From positions 1-64,000 of the forward strand of contig JACIXY010000011.1 in assembly GCA_014360195.1 (NCBI GenBank): 64,000 bases of DNA. The letters are read 5' to 3'. The stretch comes from Bacillota bacterium (GTDB taxonomy: Bacteria > Bacillota > SHA-98 > UBA4971). Position 1 is the stretch's first letter; each line of letters opens with the position of its first letter. This document shows, piece after piece, positions 55,552 through 63,920 of the stretch. The notes beneath the pieces were generated by a model that was given only the letters and a program-made list of their open reading frames with translations, did no database searches and was not told the DNA's origin. The position numbers and the translations under genes are program-made.

Positions 55552-56532
55552 ATGCGTAAAACTGTGACCTGTCTTCTGGCTGTGGTGGTTCTGCTCTCGA
55601 TCGCGGCAGGAGCGTCGGCTCAGTCGAAGCTGTTGCTTTACACCTCTGTCCCGCTTGAGCTCGCAACCAAGTTCGCCGACGAATTCATGCGCGTCAACCC
55701 GGACATCAAGGTTGAGGTATACCGGGCAGGAAGCACGGATGTGGTGAACAAGATCTGGGCGGAAAGCGAAGCGGGCGGCGTCAAGGCCGATGTGGTCTGG
55801 CTTGCAGATGCGGCTAGTTACTATTCGTTCAAAGAAAAGGGACTCCTATATGCCTATAAGTCTCCTGAGGCGGCCAAGGTACCCACTGACATCAAAGACC
55901 CGGATGGCTATTTCACTGCTGCCCGATTGATCAACATGGTGATCGGAGTCAATACCGCGCTCGTGAAACCGGGCTCGGCCCCACGGACATGGGATCAGCT
56001 CTTCGCCATGGGTCCGAAGGCAGCCATGGCGAACCCGCTGTATTCCGGTTCGAACTTCATGGTGACCGCAGCTTTCGTGAAGAAATACGGGGGCTGGGGC
56101 TGGCTCGAACAGGCACGGAAGAACGGGGTGCAAGTGCTGCGTGGGAACTCGGATGTCTCACGTGGCCTTGGAGCCGGGGAGTTCGCCGCGTGCATGGTTC
56201 TGGATTACATGGTGTACGAACTTAAGAAAGCGGGGGCGCCGGTCGACATAGTGTGGCCGGAAGACGGGACAGTCTCCATCCCAAGCCCGGTCGCCATAAT
56301 GTCTGGCACCAAGAACCTCGCCGCTGCCAAAGCCTTCATCGACTTCGCGCTATCCAAAGCAGGACAGGAGTTCATGGTGCGCAATGGCGTTATGCCTGTG
56401 AGGCCCGACGTATCGCCTCCGCCCGGCATGCCTGCACCCGACCAGATCAAGATAATGCCGATCCCGTACCAGTGGGCAGCGGACCACACCTCGGAGATCA
56501 GAGAGACCTTTGAGAAGCTGATGCTCAAGTAG
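55552..56532 (+). CDS. ABC transporter substrate-binding protein (AfuA/PBP type 2 class)
   Basis: A Sec signal peptide (residues 1-23, ending ASAQS) is followed by a type 2 periplasmic-binding fold: LLLYTSVPLELATKFADEFM, ADVVWLADAASYYSFKEKG, and the hinge segment RLINMVIGVNTALV. This group is often labelled iron-binding, but members include the sugar-phosphate binder AfuA and phosphonate binders. I see no tyrosine pair typical of ferric-binding proteins. With neighbours that handle phosphoglycerates, an organophosphate ligand is more likely. CTAAGGAGGC precedes the ATG. A long hairpin follows the stop. Confidence 0.88.
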   Translation: MRKTVTCLLAVVVLLSIAAGASAQSKLLLYTSVPLELATKFADEFMRVNPDIKVEVYRAGSTDVVNKIWAESEAGGVKADVVWLADAASYYSFKEKGLLYAYKSPEAAKVPTDIKDPDGYFTAARLINMVIGVNTALVKPGSAPRTWDQLFAMGPKAAMANPLYSGSNFMVTAAFVKKYGGWGWLEQARKNGVQVLRGNSDVSRGLGAGEFAACMVLDYMVYELKKAGAPVDIVWPEDGTVSIPSPVAIMSGTKNLAAAKAFIDFALSKAGQEFMVRNGVMPVRPDVSPPPGMPAPDQIKIMPIPYQWAADHTSEIRETFEKLMLK

Positions 56533-56538
56533 TATCCG

Positions 56539-56582
56539 GACGGGGGACACGCGCGGTTACACGCCCGCGTGTGCCCCCCGTC
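56539..56582 (+). terminator. Long hairpin between binding-protein and permease genes
   Basis: GACGGGGGACACGCGCGG and CCCGCGTGTGCCCCCCGTC pair into a GC stem with one small bulge. No T-run follows, and the permease gene starts 59 bases on. It probably stabilises the upstream message or limits read-through, giving more binding protein than membrane protein. It is unlikely to be a full terminator. Confidence 0.65.
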
Positions 56583-56640
56583 AGAACGTCCGGCCGCGGG
56601 CGTGCCCGCAAATACGCGAGCAGCAGAGAGGAGGATGTGA

Positions 56641-58314
56641 TTGAACAGCGCATCCCTTGGACGCTCCTTTGACGTGAGGTACGTAATCACTGCCGCAATC
56701 GGCCTTTTCTTCGCGGTTGTGATCGTCTTCCCGTTGTCCCTCGTGATTGCGAAGAGTTTCAGCTCTGATTCGGGCCTCAGTCTAGCGAACTACGGGCGAG
56801 TTTTCAGCGATGCTGCAAATCTGAAGGCGCTGTGGAATTCCGTTTGGGTGTCCGTCCTCAGCACGGCCATATGTGTTGCAGCGGGGTCACTCCTAGCGAT
56901 GCTGGTCATCAGGACCGACATCCCGGCAAAGTCGTTCCTCCGGTTGCTCCTGCTGCTGCCCTACGGGATACCACCGTTCATAGGTGCAATCGCCTGGTCT
57001 CAACTGTTCGGGCCCGCAGGCTACGTGTCGAAGCTCTATATGAGCATCACAGGCGCGGCCTCGGCACCCTGGAACATATACAGCCCAGGAGGAGTGGTGC
57101 TCGTCCTTTCGATATACCAGTTTCCCGTGGTGTTCATAACAGTCAGCGGCGCCCTGGGACGGATAGACACGTCGCTAGAGGAGGCAGCACGAATGTCGGG
57201 AGCAAGCCCGTTCAAGACCCTTCTCGACATCACGTTGCCTCTCATCACGCCCGCCATCGTCGCGGGAGGGCTCCTTGCGTTCGTCGGCTGCATATGCAAT
57301 TTCGGCATCCCGGCGCTTCTCGGGTTTCGGGCAAGGTTCTTTGTTCTCACCACGAAAATATACTCCGCACTATCCATACCAGACATGCCTATCGCAGCGG
57401 CCATGTCTGTGATACTGGCTTTCGTCTCAGGTCTCGCACTCGTGCTCCAGCGAAGACTTGAGCGAGAGAAGCACAGGTATGCCGTGATCTCGGGCAAGAG
57501 CGTCAGACCGCAGACAATGAGCTTGGGCGCAGCGAGGATACCTTTGTTTGTCATGGTGATTGCCGTGGCTCTCTTCGCAGGTGTCGTACCGATAGCCTCA
57601 ATGATCCTGACGTCATTCATCAAATACTGGGGCGCTCCTCTGGCGCTCAAGAGCATGACTCTGGACCACTACAAATACGTTTTGCGCATTCCCATAGGAG
57701 CGCGCGCCTTCAGGAACAGCCTTTTCCTTGCTGTCGGCACGGCGACCATCACCATGACAACAGGGGCTTTCGTGTCATACATGTGCATCAGAGCCAGACT
57801 TGTTGTCGCGCGTGTGCTGGACTTCCTTGGGACCATCCCATATGCCGTCCCGCACACCATGATCGCGATAGCGATGATACTGGCCTGGTCGCGTCCGCCT
57901 ATTGTGCTCTACGGCACAATCTGGGTATTACTTGCTGCCTACCTGGTTACCTACATGCCTTTCTCCATCCGGACGACCAACGCCACTCTCCAGCAGGTGC
58001 ACATATCGCTGGAAGAGGCTGCAAGGGTATCGGGAGCGAGATGGAGCGATACCATGCGTGATATAGTCTTACCGCTTATCAAGCCCGGACTTGCGGCCGG
58101 ATGGGTCCTGGTATTCATGCCTGCCTTCCGGGAACTTACCATGTCTGTGCTCCTTTGGTCGCAGGGAGCGGAAACACTCGGCGTCGTGATCTACAACATG
58201 CAAGACGCCGGTTATACCCAGATAGCGGCTGCGCTTTCAACAGTGGTCCTTCTAATCATCTTCGCTGGCAACGCCCTGGTCCGCAGACTGTCACGGGGTG
58301 AAATCGGATTCTAA
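56641..58314 (+). CDS. ABC transporter permease, two fused transmembrane domains
   Basis: The 557-residue protein has about twelve hydrophobic segments in two repeats, each with an EAA loop: SLEEAARMSGASPFKTLLDITLPLITP (near residue 180) and SLEEAARVSGARWSDTMRDIVLPLIKP (near 460). This fused layout is that of AfuB/FbpB-type transporters, which form the whole channel from a single chain. The TTG at 56641 follows GAGAGGAGGATG. It accepts substrate from the binding protein upstream and is driven by the ATPase 18 bases downstream. Confidence 0.93.
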   Translation: MNSASLGRSFDVRYVITAAIGLFFAVVIVFPLSLVIAKSFSSDSGLSLANYGRVFSDAANLKALWNSVWVSVLSTAICVAAGSLLAMLVIRTDIPAKSFLRLLLLLPYGIPPFIGAIAWSQLFGPAGYVSKLYMSITGAASAPWNIYSPGGVVLVLSIYQFPVVFITVSGALGRIDTSLEEAARMSGASPFKTLLDITLPLITPAIVAGGLLAFVGCICNFGIPALLGFRARFFVLTTKIYSALSIPDMPIAAAMSVILAFVSGLALVLQRRLEREKHRYAVISGKSVRPQTMSLGAARIPLFVMVIAVALFAGVVPIASMILTSFIKYWGAPLALKSMTLDHYKYVLRIPIGARAFRNSLFLAVGTATITMTTGAFVSYMCIRARLVVARVLDFLGTIPYAVPHTMIAIAMILAWSRPPIVLYGTIWVLLAAYLVTYMPFSIRTTNATLQQVHISLEEAARVSGARWSDTMRDIVLPLIKPGLAAGWVLVFMPAFRELTMSVLLWSQGAETLGVVIYNMQDAGYTQIAAALSTVVLLIIFAGNALVRRLSRGEIGF

Positions 58315-58331
58315 GCGGGGGTGGCGTTAGA

Positions 58332-59393
58332 TTGGCAGATTGGCTCGAAAGGATACGAGTGCTGAAACTGACCAAGAAGTTCGGCTCTTACACCGCCGTA
58401 GACAACGTAACCTTCACGGTACGCAAGAACGAGTTCTTTTCTCTCCTGGGCCCGTCCGGCTGCGGGAAGACTACGACGCTCCGGTGTATTGCCGGACTTG
58501 AGCAACCGACTTCCGGTGAGGTTTATGTGGGTGGGCGCCTCGTCTCGTCCCTTGAAAAAGGCGTCATGGTACCCCCTGAGCGCCGTGGTATAGGGATGGT
58601 CTTCCAGAACTATGCGGTATGGCCGCACATGACTGTTGAGCAGAACATAGCTTATCCGCTCAAGATAGCGCGGGTGTCGAAAGTGAAGATCCGGTCAACA
58701 TTATCGAACATCGTCGATCTCCTGAAGCTCTCTGGCCTGGAGAAGAGGTACCCCGCAGAGCTGTCTGGCGGCCAACAGCAAAGAGTGGCACTCGGGCGGG
58801 CGCTCGCCATGGATCCGGAGGTCATGCTGCTGGACGAGCCGCTTTCAAACCTTGATGCGAAGCTGCGTGAGCAGATGAGGTTTGAGCTTAAGGATCTTCA
58901 GCGGAAGACCGGCATAGCCATCCTCTACGTCACGCACGACCAGGTGGAAGCTATGGCTATGTCCGACAGAGTAGCAGTGATGAACGGCGGCGTGATCATC
59001 CAGGAGGGAACGCCGTATGAGATATACAAGTCTCCTGCCACCAAGTTCGTCGCTGACTTCATAGGCACGATGAATTTCCTGCCGTGCGAGGTCGTGGAGT
59101 GGCGAAACGGCTGCGCCGTCTTGCGCCTTCGCAACGGTTCAGTAGTGAGGATCAACAGTCCCGAGGTAGGGCGCGGCAGCCACACTCTTGCGGTGAGGCC
59201 GGAGGACCTGCTCTTAAATCGGGAAAAGGGTGTGGATTGTCAGGTGGACGTAGCGATCTTCCTTGGAAACGCTGTCGATTACAGAGTCAAACTCGGCGAC
59301 GACATCCTCCGTGTCCAGACCAGCGCCGACAATAGATTCGAACAGGGAGAGAAGGCAAAACTCGAAGTGCAAAGGGGCATTCTCTTCCCGTGA
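58332..59393 (+). CDS. ABC transporter ATPase (PotA/AfuC type)
   Basis: The 353-residue protein has an N-terminal ATPase with Walker A GPSGCGKTT (about residues 38-46), signature LSGGQQQRVALGRAL (about 140), Walker B VMLLDEPLSNLD and the H-loop VTHDQ. A C-terminal TOBE-like beta domain (about 240-353) is of the kind that regulates import. The TTG at 58332 follows GGGGGTGG. It lies 17 bp after the permease and 27 bp before the mutase gene. It completes a full importer encoded in one operon. Confidence 0.95.
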   Translation: MADWLERIRVLKLTKKFGSYTAVDNVTFTVRKNEFFSLLGPSGCGKTTTLRCIAGLEQPTSGEVYVGGRLVSSLEKGVMVPPERRGIGMVFQNYAVWPHMTVEQNIAYPLKIARVSKVKIRSTLSNIVDLLKLSGLEKRYPAELSGGQQQRVALGRALAMDPEVMLLDEPLSNLDAKLREQMRFELKDLQRKTGIAILYVTHDQVEAMAMSDRVAVMNGGVIIQEGTPYEIYKSPATKFVADFIGTMNFLPCEVVEWRNGCAVLRLRNGSVVRINSPEVGRGSHTLAVRPEDLLLNREKGVDCQVDVAIFLGNAVDYRVKLGDDILRVQTSADNRFEQGEKAKLEVQRGILFP

Positions 59394-59420
59394 CTTCTCC
59401 GGTGAAGGGGGCAACGCACC

Positions 59421-60989
59421 GTGCGGACCACGGAACTGCTGGCAAGAGCTCTGAGAAAACGTTACGAAGCGGGTGCTGTAGACTATTGGATGAGCCCGCT
59501 GGTGCGAGGGCAAGGAGGCGCTCCGGTCGGACGGATACGCGACGGAGACTGCGTAGTGTTCTGCTGTAGACGGGGAGACCGAGAGGCCCAGCTCACGGAC
59601 GCTTTCACAGATCCGTCTTTCGACAAGTTCGAGGTGGAACGGATGCCGAACCTTGCCTTCATACCGTTCGTTCAATACCACGAGCGCTTCTCGCATCTCC
59701 CCACTGTTTTCCCGCTTGTGCGGCCCGAAATGACCCTCGGGGAGGTCATAAGCCGGGCTGGCCTCTCACAGCTCCGGGCGGCAGAGTCTGAGAAGTCCGC
59801 TCACGTAAGCTTCTTCTTCAATGGGCGAAGGGCTGAGCCATTCCCTGGCGAGGAGCGGGTGGTAGTGCCGAGCCCCAGTTCTGCACGGCTCGCCGATACC
59901 CCGGGAACAAGCACCTGGGAAGTGGCGCAGGCAGTCGGTGATGGGATGCGAGACGGTAGCTTCGGCTTCATCCTCGCAAACCTTGCTGCAGGCGACATGA
60001 TAGGACATCTCGATGATTGGGACGCTAACGTCAAGTGCGCGGAAGCGGTGGACAGAGCACTCGGCGCCATATGTGACGTTGCAGCAGAAACAGGGTACAC
60101 GGTGGTCGTGACCGCAGACCATGGCCTCTTGGAACAGTTTCGAAATGAAGATGGCAGCCCCAGCCTGGGACATACTGCTGCTCGTGTGCCTTTCGCCATT
60201 GTGCCACCTCGCAGTGGGGAGTTTCGGGCGACCCTGGCTACGCGCGACGGGTCTCTTGCCGATGTCGCTCCGACCGTCCTCGGGCTGCTTGGACTGAAAG
60301 TCCCAGGTGAGATGGCGGGAAGGCCGCTTTTCGTGAGCGGGGGGCCTTCCGGCAAGTGCGTGCTGGTAGTATTGGACGGATGGGGCATCGGGAAGCAAGA
60401 TCCGTCCGTGAACCCGATCGCCGCAGCAAGGACGCCCACCATGGACAAGATAAGGGAACAATGCCCCTATACTACACTCTTGGCGGCTGGACTGGCCGTC
60501 GGGCTTCCGGAAGGACGACCAGGAAACTCTGAGACAGGGCACCTTACCATCGGAGCCGGCCGGATGATTCTTCAGGACGAACTTAGGATAGCAAAAGCTG
60601 TCGCCCGTGGGGAGCTTTCAGAGAATCCGGCGCTCATGTGGGGGTTCAAGAAGGCGTCCGCGCATGGGGGCAAAGTGCATATCATCATGATGTTATCTGA
60701 AAGAAGCTCGCATGGGAACATCAAGGAAGGAGTTGCAGTCCTGGAGGCCGCGCGTGCACACGGGGTTACGCCGGTTCAGCTTCACCTGGTCCTCGATGGC
60801 AGGAGCAGCCCGCCCCAGGGAGCGGCGGACTTGCTGCAGGTGCTCGAAAGGGAAGCCTCTGACAGAGCAGACTGGGATGTGGCGACCGCCATCGGCAGGG
60901 GGCTGGTCCTCGACAGGAGCGGAAGCTACGCAGAGAAGACCCGCGTGGCTTACATGGCTCTCACGTACGGGTGGGGCGAGATCTTCTGA
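59421..60989 (+). CDS. Circularly permuted cofactor-independent phosphoglycerate mutase
   Basis: The 522-residue protein has all parts of iPGM (GpmI, about 510 residues) but in swapped order. Residues 1-305 match the normal C-terminal part: RIRDGDCVVF, SEKSAHVSFFFNG, AGDMIGHLDD, TADHG, then DVAPTVLGLLGL. Residues 312-522 match the normal N-terminal part: VLVVLDGWGIG, LPEGRPGNSETGHLTIGAGR, LDGRSSPPQ, IGRGLVLDR and AYMALTYGWGE. A linker (FVSGGPSG) joins the old ends. The seven metal ligands map to D192, H196, D233, H234, H251, D319 and S370, so catalysis of 2-/3-phosphoglycerate interconversion or a related reaction is plausible. Serine 462 replaces a substrate-site aspartate. GTG start behind GAAGGGGG. 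Confidence 0.9.
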   Translation: MRTTELLARALRKRYEAGAVDYWMSPLVRGQGGAPVGRIRDGDCVVFCCRRGDREAQLTDAFTDPSFDKFEVERMPNLAFIPFVQYHERFSHLPTVFPLVRPEMTLGEVISRAGLSQLRAAESEKSAHVSFFFNGRRAEPFPGEERVVVPSPSSARLADTPGTSTWEVAQAVGDGMRDGSFGFILANLAAGDMIGHLDDWDANVKCAEAVDRALGAICDVAAETGYTVVVTADHGLLEQFRNEDGSPSLGHTAARVPFAIVPPRSGEFRATLATRDGSLADVAPTVLGLLGLKVPGEMAGRPLFVSGGPSGKCVLVVLDGWGIGKQDPSVNPIAAARTPTMDKIREQCPYTTLLAAGLAVGLPEGRPGNSETGHLTIGAGRMILQDELRIAKAVARGELSENPALMWGFKKASAHGGKVHIIMMLSERSSHGNIKEGVAVLEAARAHGVTPVQLHLVLDGRSSPPQGAADLLQVLEREASDRADWDVATAIGRGLVLDRSGSYAEKTRVAYMALTYGWGEIF

Positions 60990-61414
60990 CAGCGCAGGGG
61001 GATGAGCCTCGTGGCGACAAGCAGGGAAATGGGTTTGAAGGCGTTCCTCGGAAACGGATGAGGTTCTGGCACCGCTTCGCAACGCCCGCACGGGTGAGAA
61101 GACAGCGCCCATCGGCCTGGGATGTCCCGTCGCAGCCCCGTGAAGAGGCTGGCGCAGAGGAAATCAGCGGAAATCAGCAGCCACTTTACTGTACCTCAAC
61201 TTCGTGCATGACCGTAAGATCCCGCACGGAGTCAGCGCATTTGGCGCCTCCTCACGAACTGCAAGAGCTCTTGTGATGCCGCATCTTGAGAGCTACGCGA
61301 CAAGGCTCGAGAACACATAACCCCCTCATGCTTTGTCCAAGGCGCAGCAAAGAGCTGTGAACGGAGGGCCAGTCCATTCCCATTCCAAGAGGGCTGCAAC
61401 AGTGCATTGTTCCG
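60990..61414. other. Non-coding gap after the mutase gene
   Basis: No gene is supported in these ~425 bases. The last part may hold further worn 5' sequence of the CHASE4-GGDEF pseudogene. No T-run terminator closes the operon in the first 100 bases. Confidence 0.5.
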
Positions 61415-62690
61415 AACGCGCTCATTCAATCCCGCAGCATTGCAGGGCACGCCACAACGGGGATTATAGTCCCCCCAGAAGGCCCCATGCTCCTTGCCGC
61501 AAGACCTATCCTGACCAGTGAAGGGGAGGGCCCGGTCCACGGAACACTGATCATGGGCCGGTACTTTGATTCTGCTGTGGTTCAGCACCTGGCAGAAACC
61601 ACTCATCTCGCGGTTACGGTGCAACAGTTGAACGGGCCCGAGATCTCGCCCGACTTTCAGGTAGCGCTCGCATCCCTATCTGAGCAGAAGCCTGTTTTCG
61701 TCCGACCGCTCGGAACGGAATTCATCGCAGGGTATGCGCTCCTCAAAGACATCTCGGGAGAGCCTCGCCTTGCGTTGAAAGTGCAAACACCCAGGAGCAT
61801 CTACAAGCAAGGGCGGACCAGCGTTCTCTATTTCCTTGCATGGCTTGTGGCGGCCGGCCTGGTGTTCGGCGCAGTGGTCCTTGTGTTCCTGGAAAAGACG
61901 GTTCTGTCCCGGCTTGCTCTTCTGAGCGCAAGCGTAAGCGCCATCGGTGCTAGCGGCGACCTCTCCACGAGGGTGCCGGTAAGAGGGCGCGATGAACTCT
62001 CAAGCCTAGCCAACGAGATTAACCGGATGCTGGAGGCGATTGGACGGTACCAAGATGAGCTGCGGTCAAGCGAAGAACGTCACCGCCGTCTCAGCGTCAC
62101 TGACTCCCTCACCGGGCTCCACAACCGCACCTATTTCGAGCAGGAAATGCACAGTCTCGAGGCCGAGGGTTGTACGCCGGTTGGCATAGTTCTTTGCGAT
62201 ATAGATGGGCTTAAGCTTGTAAACGATAGCTTCGGGCATGATGCCGGTGATAGACTACTCCTGGCTACCGCCCGTGTGCTGAAGGAGACATCCCCCGGAA
62301 GAGGTACCGTGGCCCGGATCGGAGGCGATGAATTCGCCATATTGCTCCCAGGCAGCGACGAAGCGGCCACAGAGCGCGTGTGCTCAGAGTTTCGGCATGC
62401 GGTTGACAGATACAACGCCGCAAACCCGGAGAGGCCCCTGAGCGCTTCAATTGGGTTTGCTGGCAGAAATGACGCTTCCAAGAGCATGAGTGACCTCAGG
62501 AAATCGAAGAGATGAGGCTCCTCTGCAAGATCGGCCTCCGTATTGCCCAAGCCGTGCCCGACCTAGCCCCGATTTCGGACCGGATCTTGAAACACCACGA
62601 ATGATGGAACGGTCAAGGCTATCCGCTCGGGCTCAAAGGCGAAGAGATCCCGCTCGAATGCCGCATCCTTGCCATTGTGGACGCCTACTG
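61415..62690 (+). pseudogene. Decayed CHASE4-HAMP-GGDEF-HD-GYP signalling gene
   Basis: The open part from 61487 to 62515 encodes the end of a CHASE4 sensor (RPILTSEGEGPVHGTLIMGRYFD), a membrane segment (about residues 110-132), a HAMP linker and a GGDEF domain with an intact GGDEF motif (RIGGDEFAILLP). CHASE4 sequence continues in frame upstream to about 61415 without a start codon. At the end the GGDEF domain runs into LRKSKR and stops. The DNA after it encodes an HD-GYP remnant (KIGLRIAQAVPDLAPI, KHHE[20 protein letters not shown]), where TGA at 62602-62604 replaces a Trp codon. The HD residues are lost, so the gene has at least three lesions. Confidence 0.8.
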
Positions 62691-62868
62691 GGTGCATCAT
62701 CAGTATGCCCACCCTTATAGTCAGATGCGGACGCACGTGGCTAAAGACGCCCAGGCGTGCCGGCCTCAAGTGCATTTGCCATGGCTCAGGTAGAAACGGG
62801 CCTTTCCCCCCACACACAGCTGCGGGCGACGAGATACTCTCTTCTGTTCAGTCATCTGCGATGCTAGA

Positions 62869-63798
62869 ATGGAGGAGACAATAGGTATCTTGAGGAGGAG
62901 CAGCTTGCCGGACCTCACCCAATATGTCCGTCTTCTCTTGTTGTTGACGAGCGGCGGTCTTGGTTACACCCTCTTCCGCCGCCTGGCTCGAAGAGCGTTC
63001 TTCTATGTCCTGCGACGGGAACCTCGCTCCCGTGCTTCCCGCGCTTTTCTCGCTTTTGTTAGCGCATCGTTTACCGTGGCTGCATTGGTAGGCGTCTTGC
63101 ACTTCTATGTCTACTATGGCTTTGACTACCAGCCTGACATCTACCGCTCAGGAAGCCGGAACACCAACAAGGTTGCCATCACGTTCGACGATGGCCCAAG
63201 TCGCGAGTTTACCCCGGTTATTCTGGATATTCTAAGGGAATATGAAGTGCCGGCCACGTTTTTTCTCGTCGGAGTCCATGTTGAGAAATACCCGGACGTT
63301 GCGCAGAGGATAGTCGAAGAAGGACACGAGATCGGTAACCATACCTACCGGCATATCAACATCCCAACTGCGTCCAACAGGCAGATCTACGAGGAAGTCA
63401 TCCGGGCAACGAGGGTGATAACGACGATTACCGGGCGGTACCCGGACTACATTCGGCCGCCGCGCGGCATGTATGATGCCAGGTTCCGGAGGCTTGCCCA
63501 CGCCCTGGGCCAGAAAATCGTACTTTGGACCGTGTCGAGCCGTGACTGGCGATACGGCACCACGCACCAGGTGATCGTGAGAAGGGTAGTCAGCGCGGCC
63601 AGAGGAGGGGACATAATCTTGTTTCACGACAGCGGGGCTCTCATCCGGAACGAAGGCGGTGACCGCTCTGCGACCGTAAAGGCACTGCCTTTGGTTATAG
63701 AAGGCCTTAGGCAGAAGGGCCTCGACATAGTCCCGCTCAGCGTCTTGTTGGAAGAGGAACGTGGCGAGGAATTTCCGCACGTGGAGGTGCCCGAATGA
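62869..63798 (+). CDS. Membrane-anchored polysaccharide deacetylase (NodB domain)
   Basis: This carbohydrate esterase family 4 protein removes acetyl groups from peptidoglycan, chitin or similar polymers. A hydrophobic segment at about residues 60-85 anchors it, with the catalytic domain outside. The NodB motifs are VAITFDDGP (metal and base aspartates, 107-108), HEIGNHTYRH (His158 and His162), the RPPRGMYD motif and the C-terminal ILFHDSG. A strong AGGAGGA ribosome site lies inside the frame before a TTG at 62905, which may be the real start; ATG 62869 has no clear site. Amino-sugar polymers suit the GlcNAc genes in the window. Confidence 0.9.
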   Translation: MEETIGILRRSSLPDLTQYVRLLLLLTSGGLGYTLFRRLARRAFFYVLRREPRSRASRAFLAFVSASFTVAALVGVLHFYVYYGFDYQPDIYRSGSRNTNKVAITFDDGPSREFTPVILDILREYEVPATFFLVGVHVEKYPDVAQRIVEEGHEIGNHTYRHINIPTASNRQIYEEVIRATRVITTITGRYPDYIRPPRGMYDARFRRLAHALGQKIVLWTVSSRDWRYGTTHQVIVRRVVSAARGGDIILFHDSGALIRNEGGDRSATVKALPLVIEGLRQKGLDIVPLSVLLEEERGEEFPHVEVPE

Positions 63799-63920
63799 GC
63801 ACGCGAGCCCAAGGGGGTCCACGAAGCTGGAGTGGATCAGCTACCCCACGACTAAAGCAAGGAGCTTGCCCATGCGCTCGTCGGGGTCTGTCGGGAATGG
63901 AGGCATGTGGTGACCAGACG

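Noticed and set aside
55552-59393. Ferric-iron transporter annotation
   Set aside because: The fold family is shared with sugar-phosphate and phosphonate importers, typical iron-binding tyrosines were not seen, and the neighbours are phosphoglycerate enzymes.
59421-60989. Two genes fused by assembly error instead of a permuted mutase
   Set aside because: Total length equals one normal mutase, the halves are complementary without overlap, and the frame and coding character are continuous; still listed as something to check.
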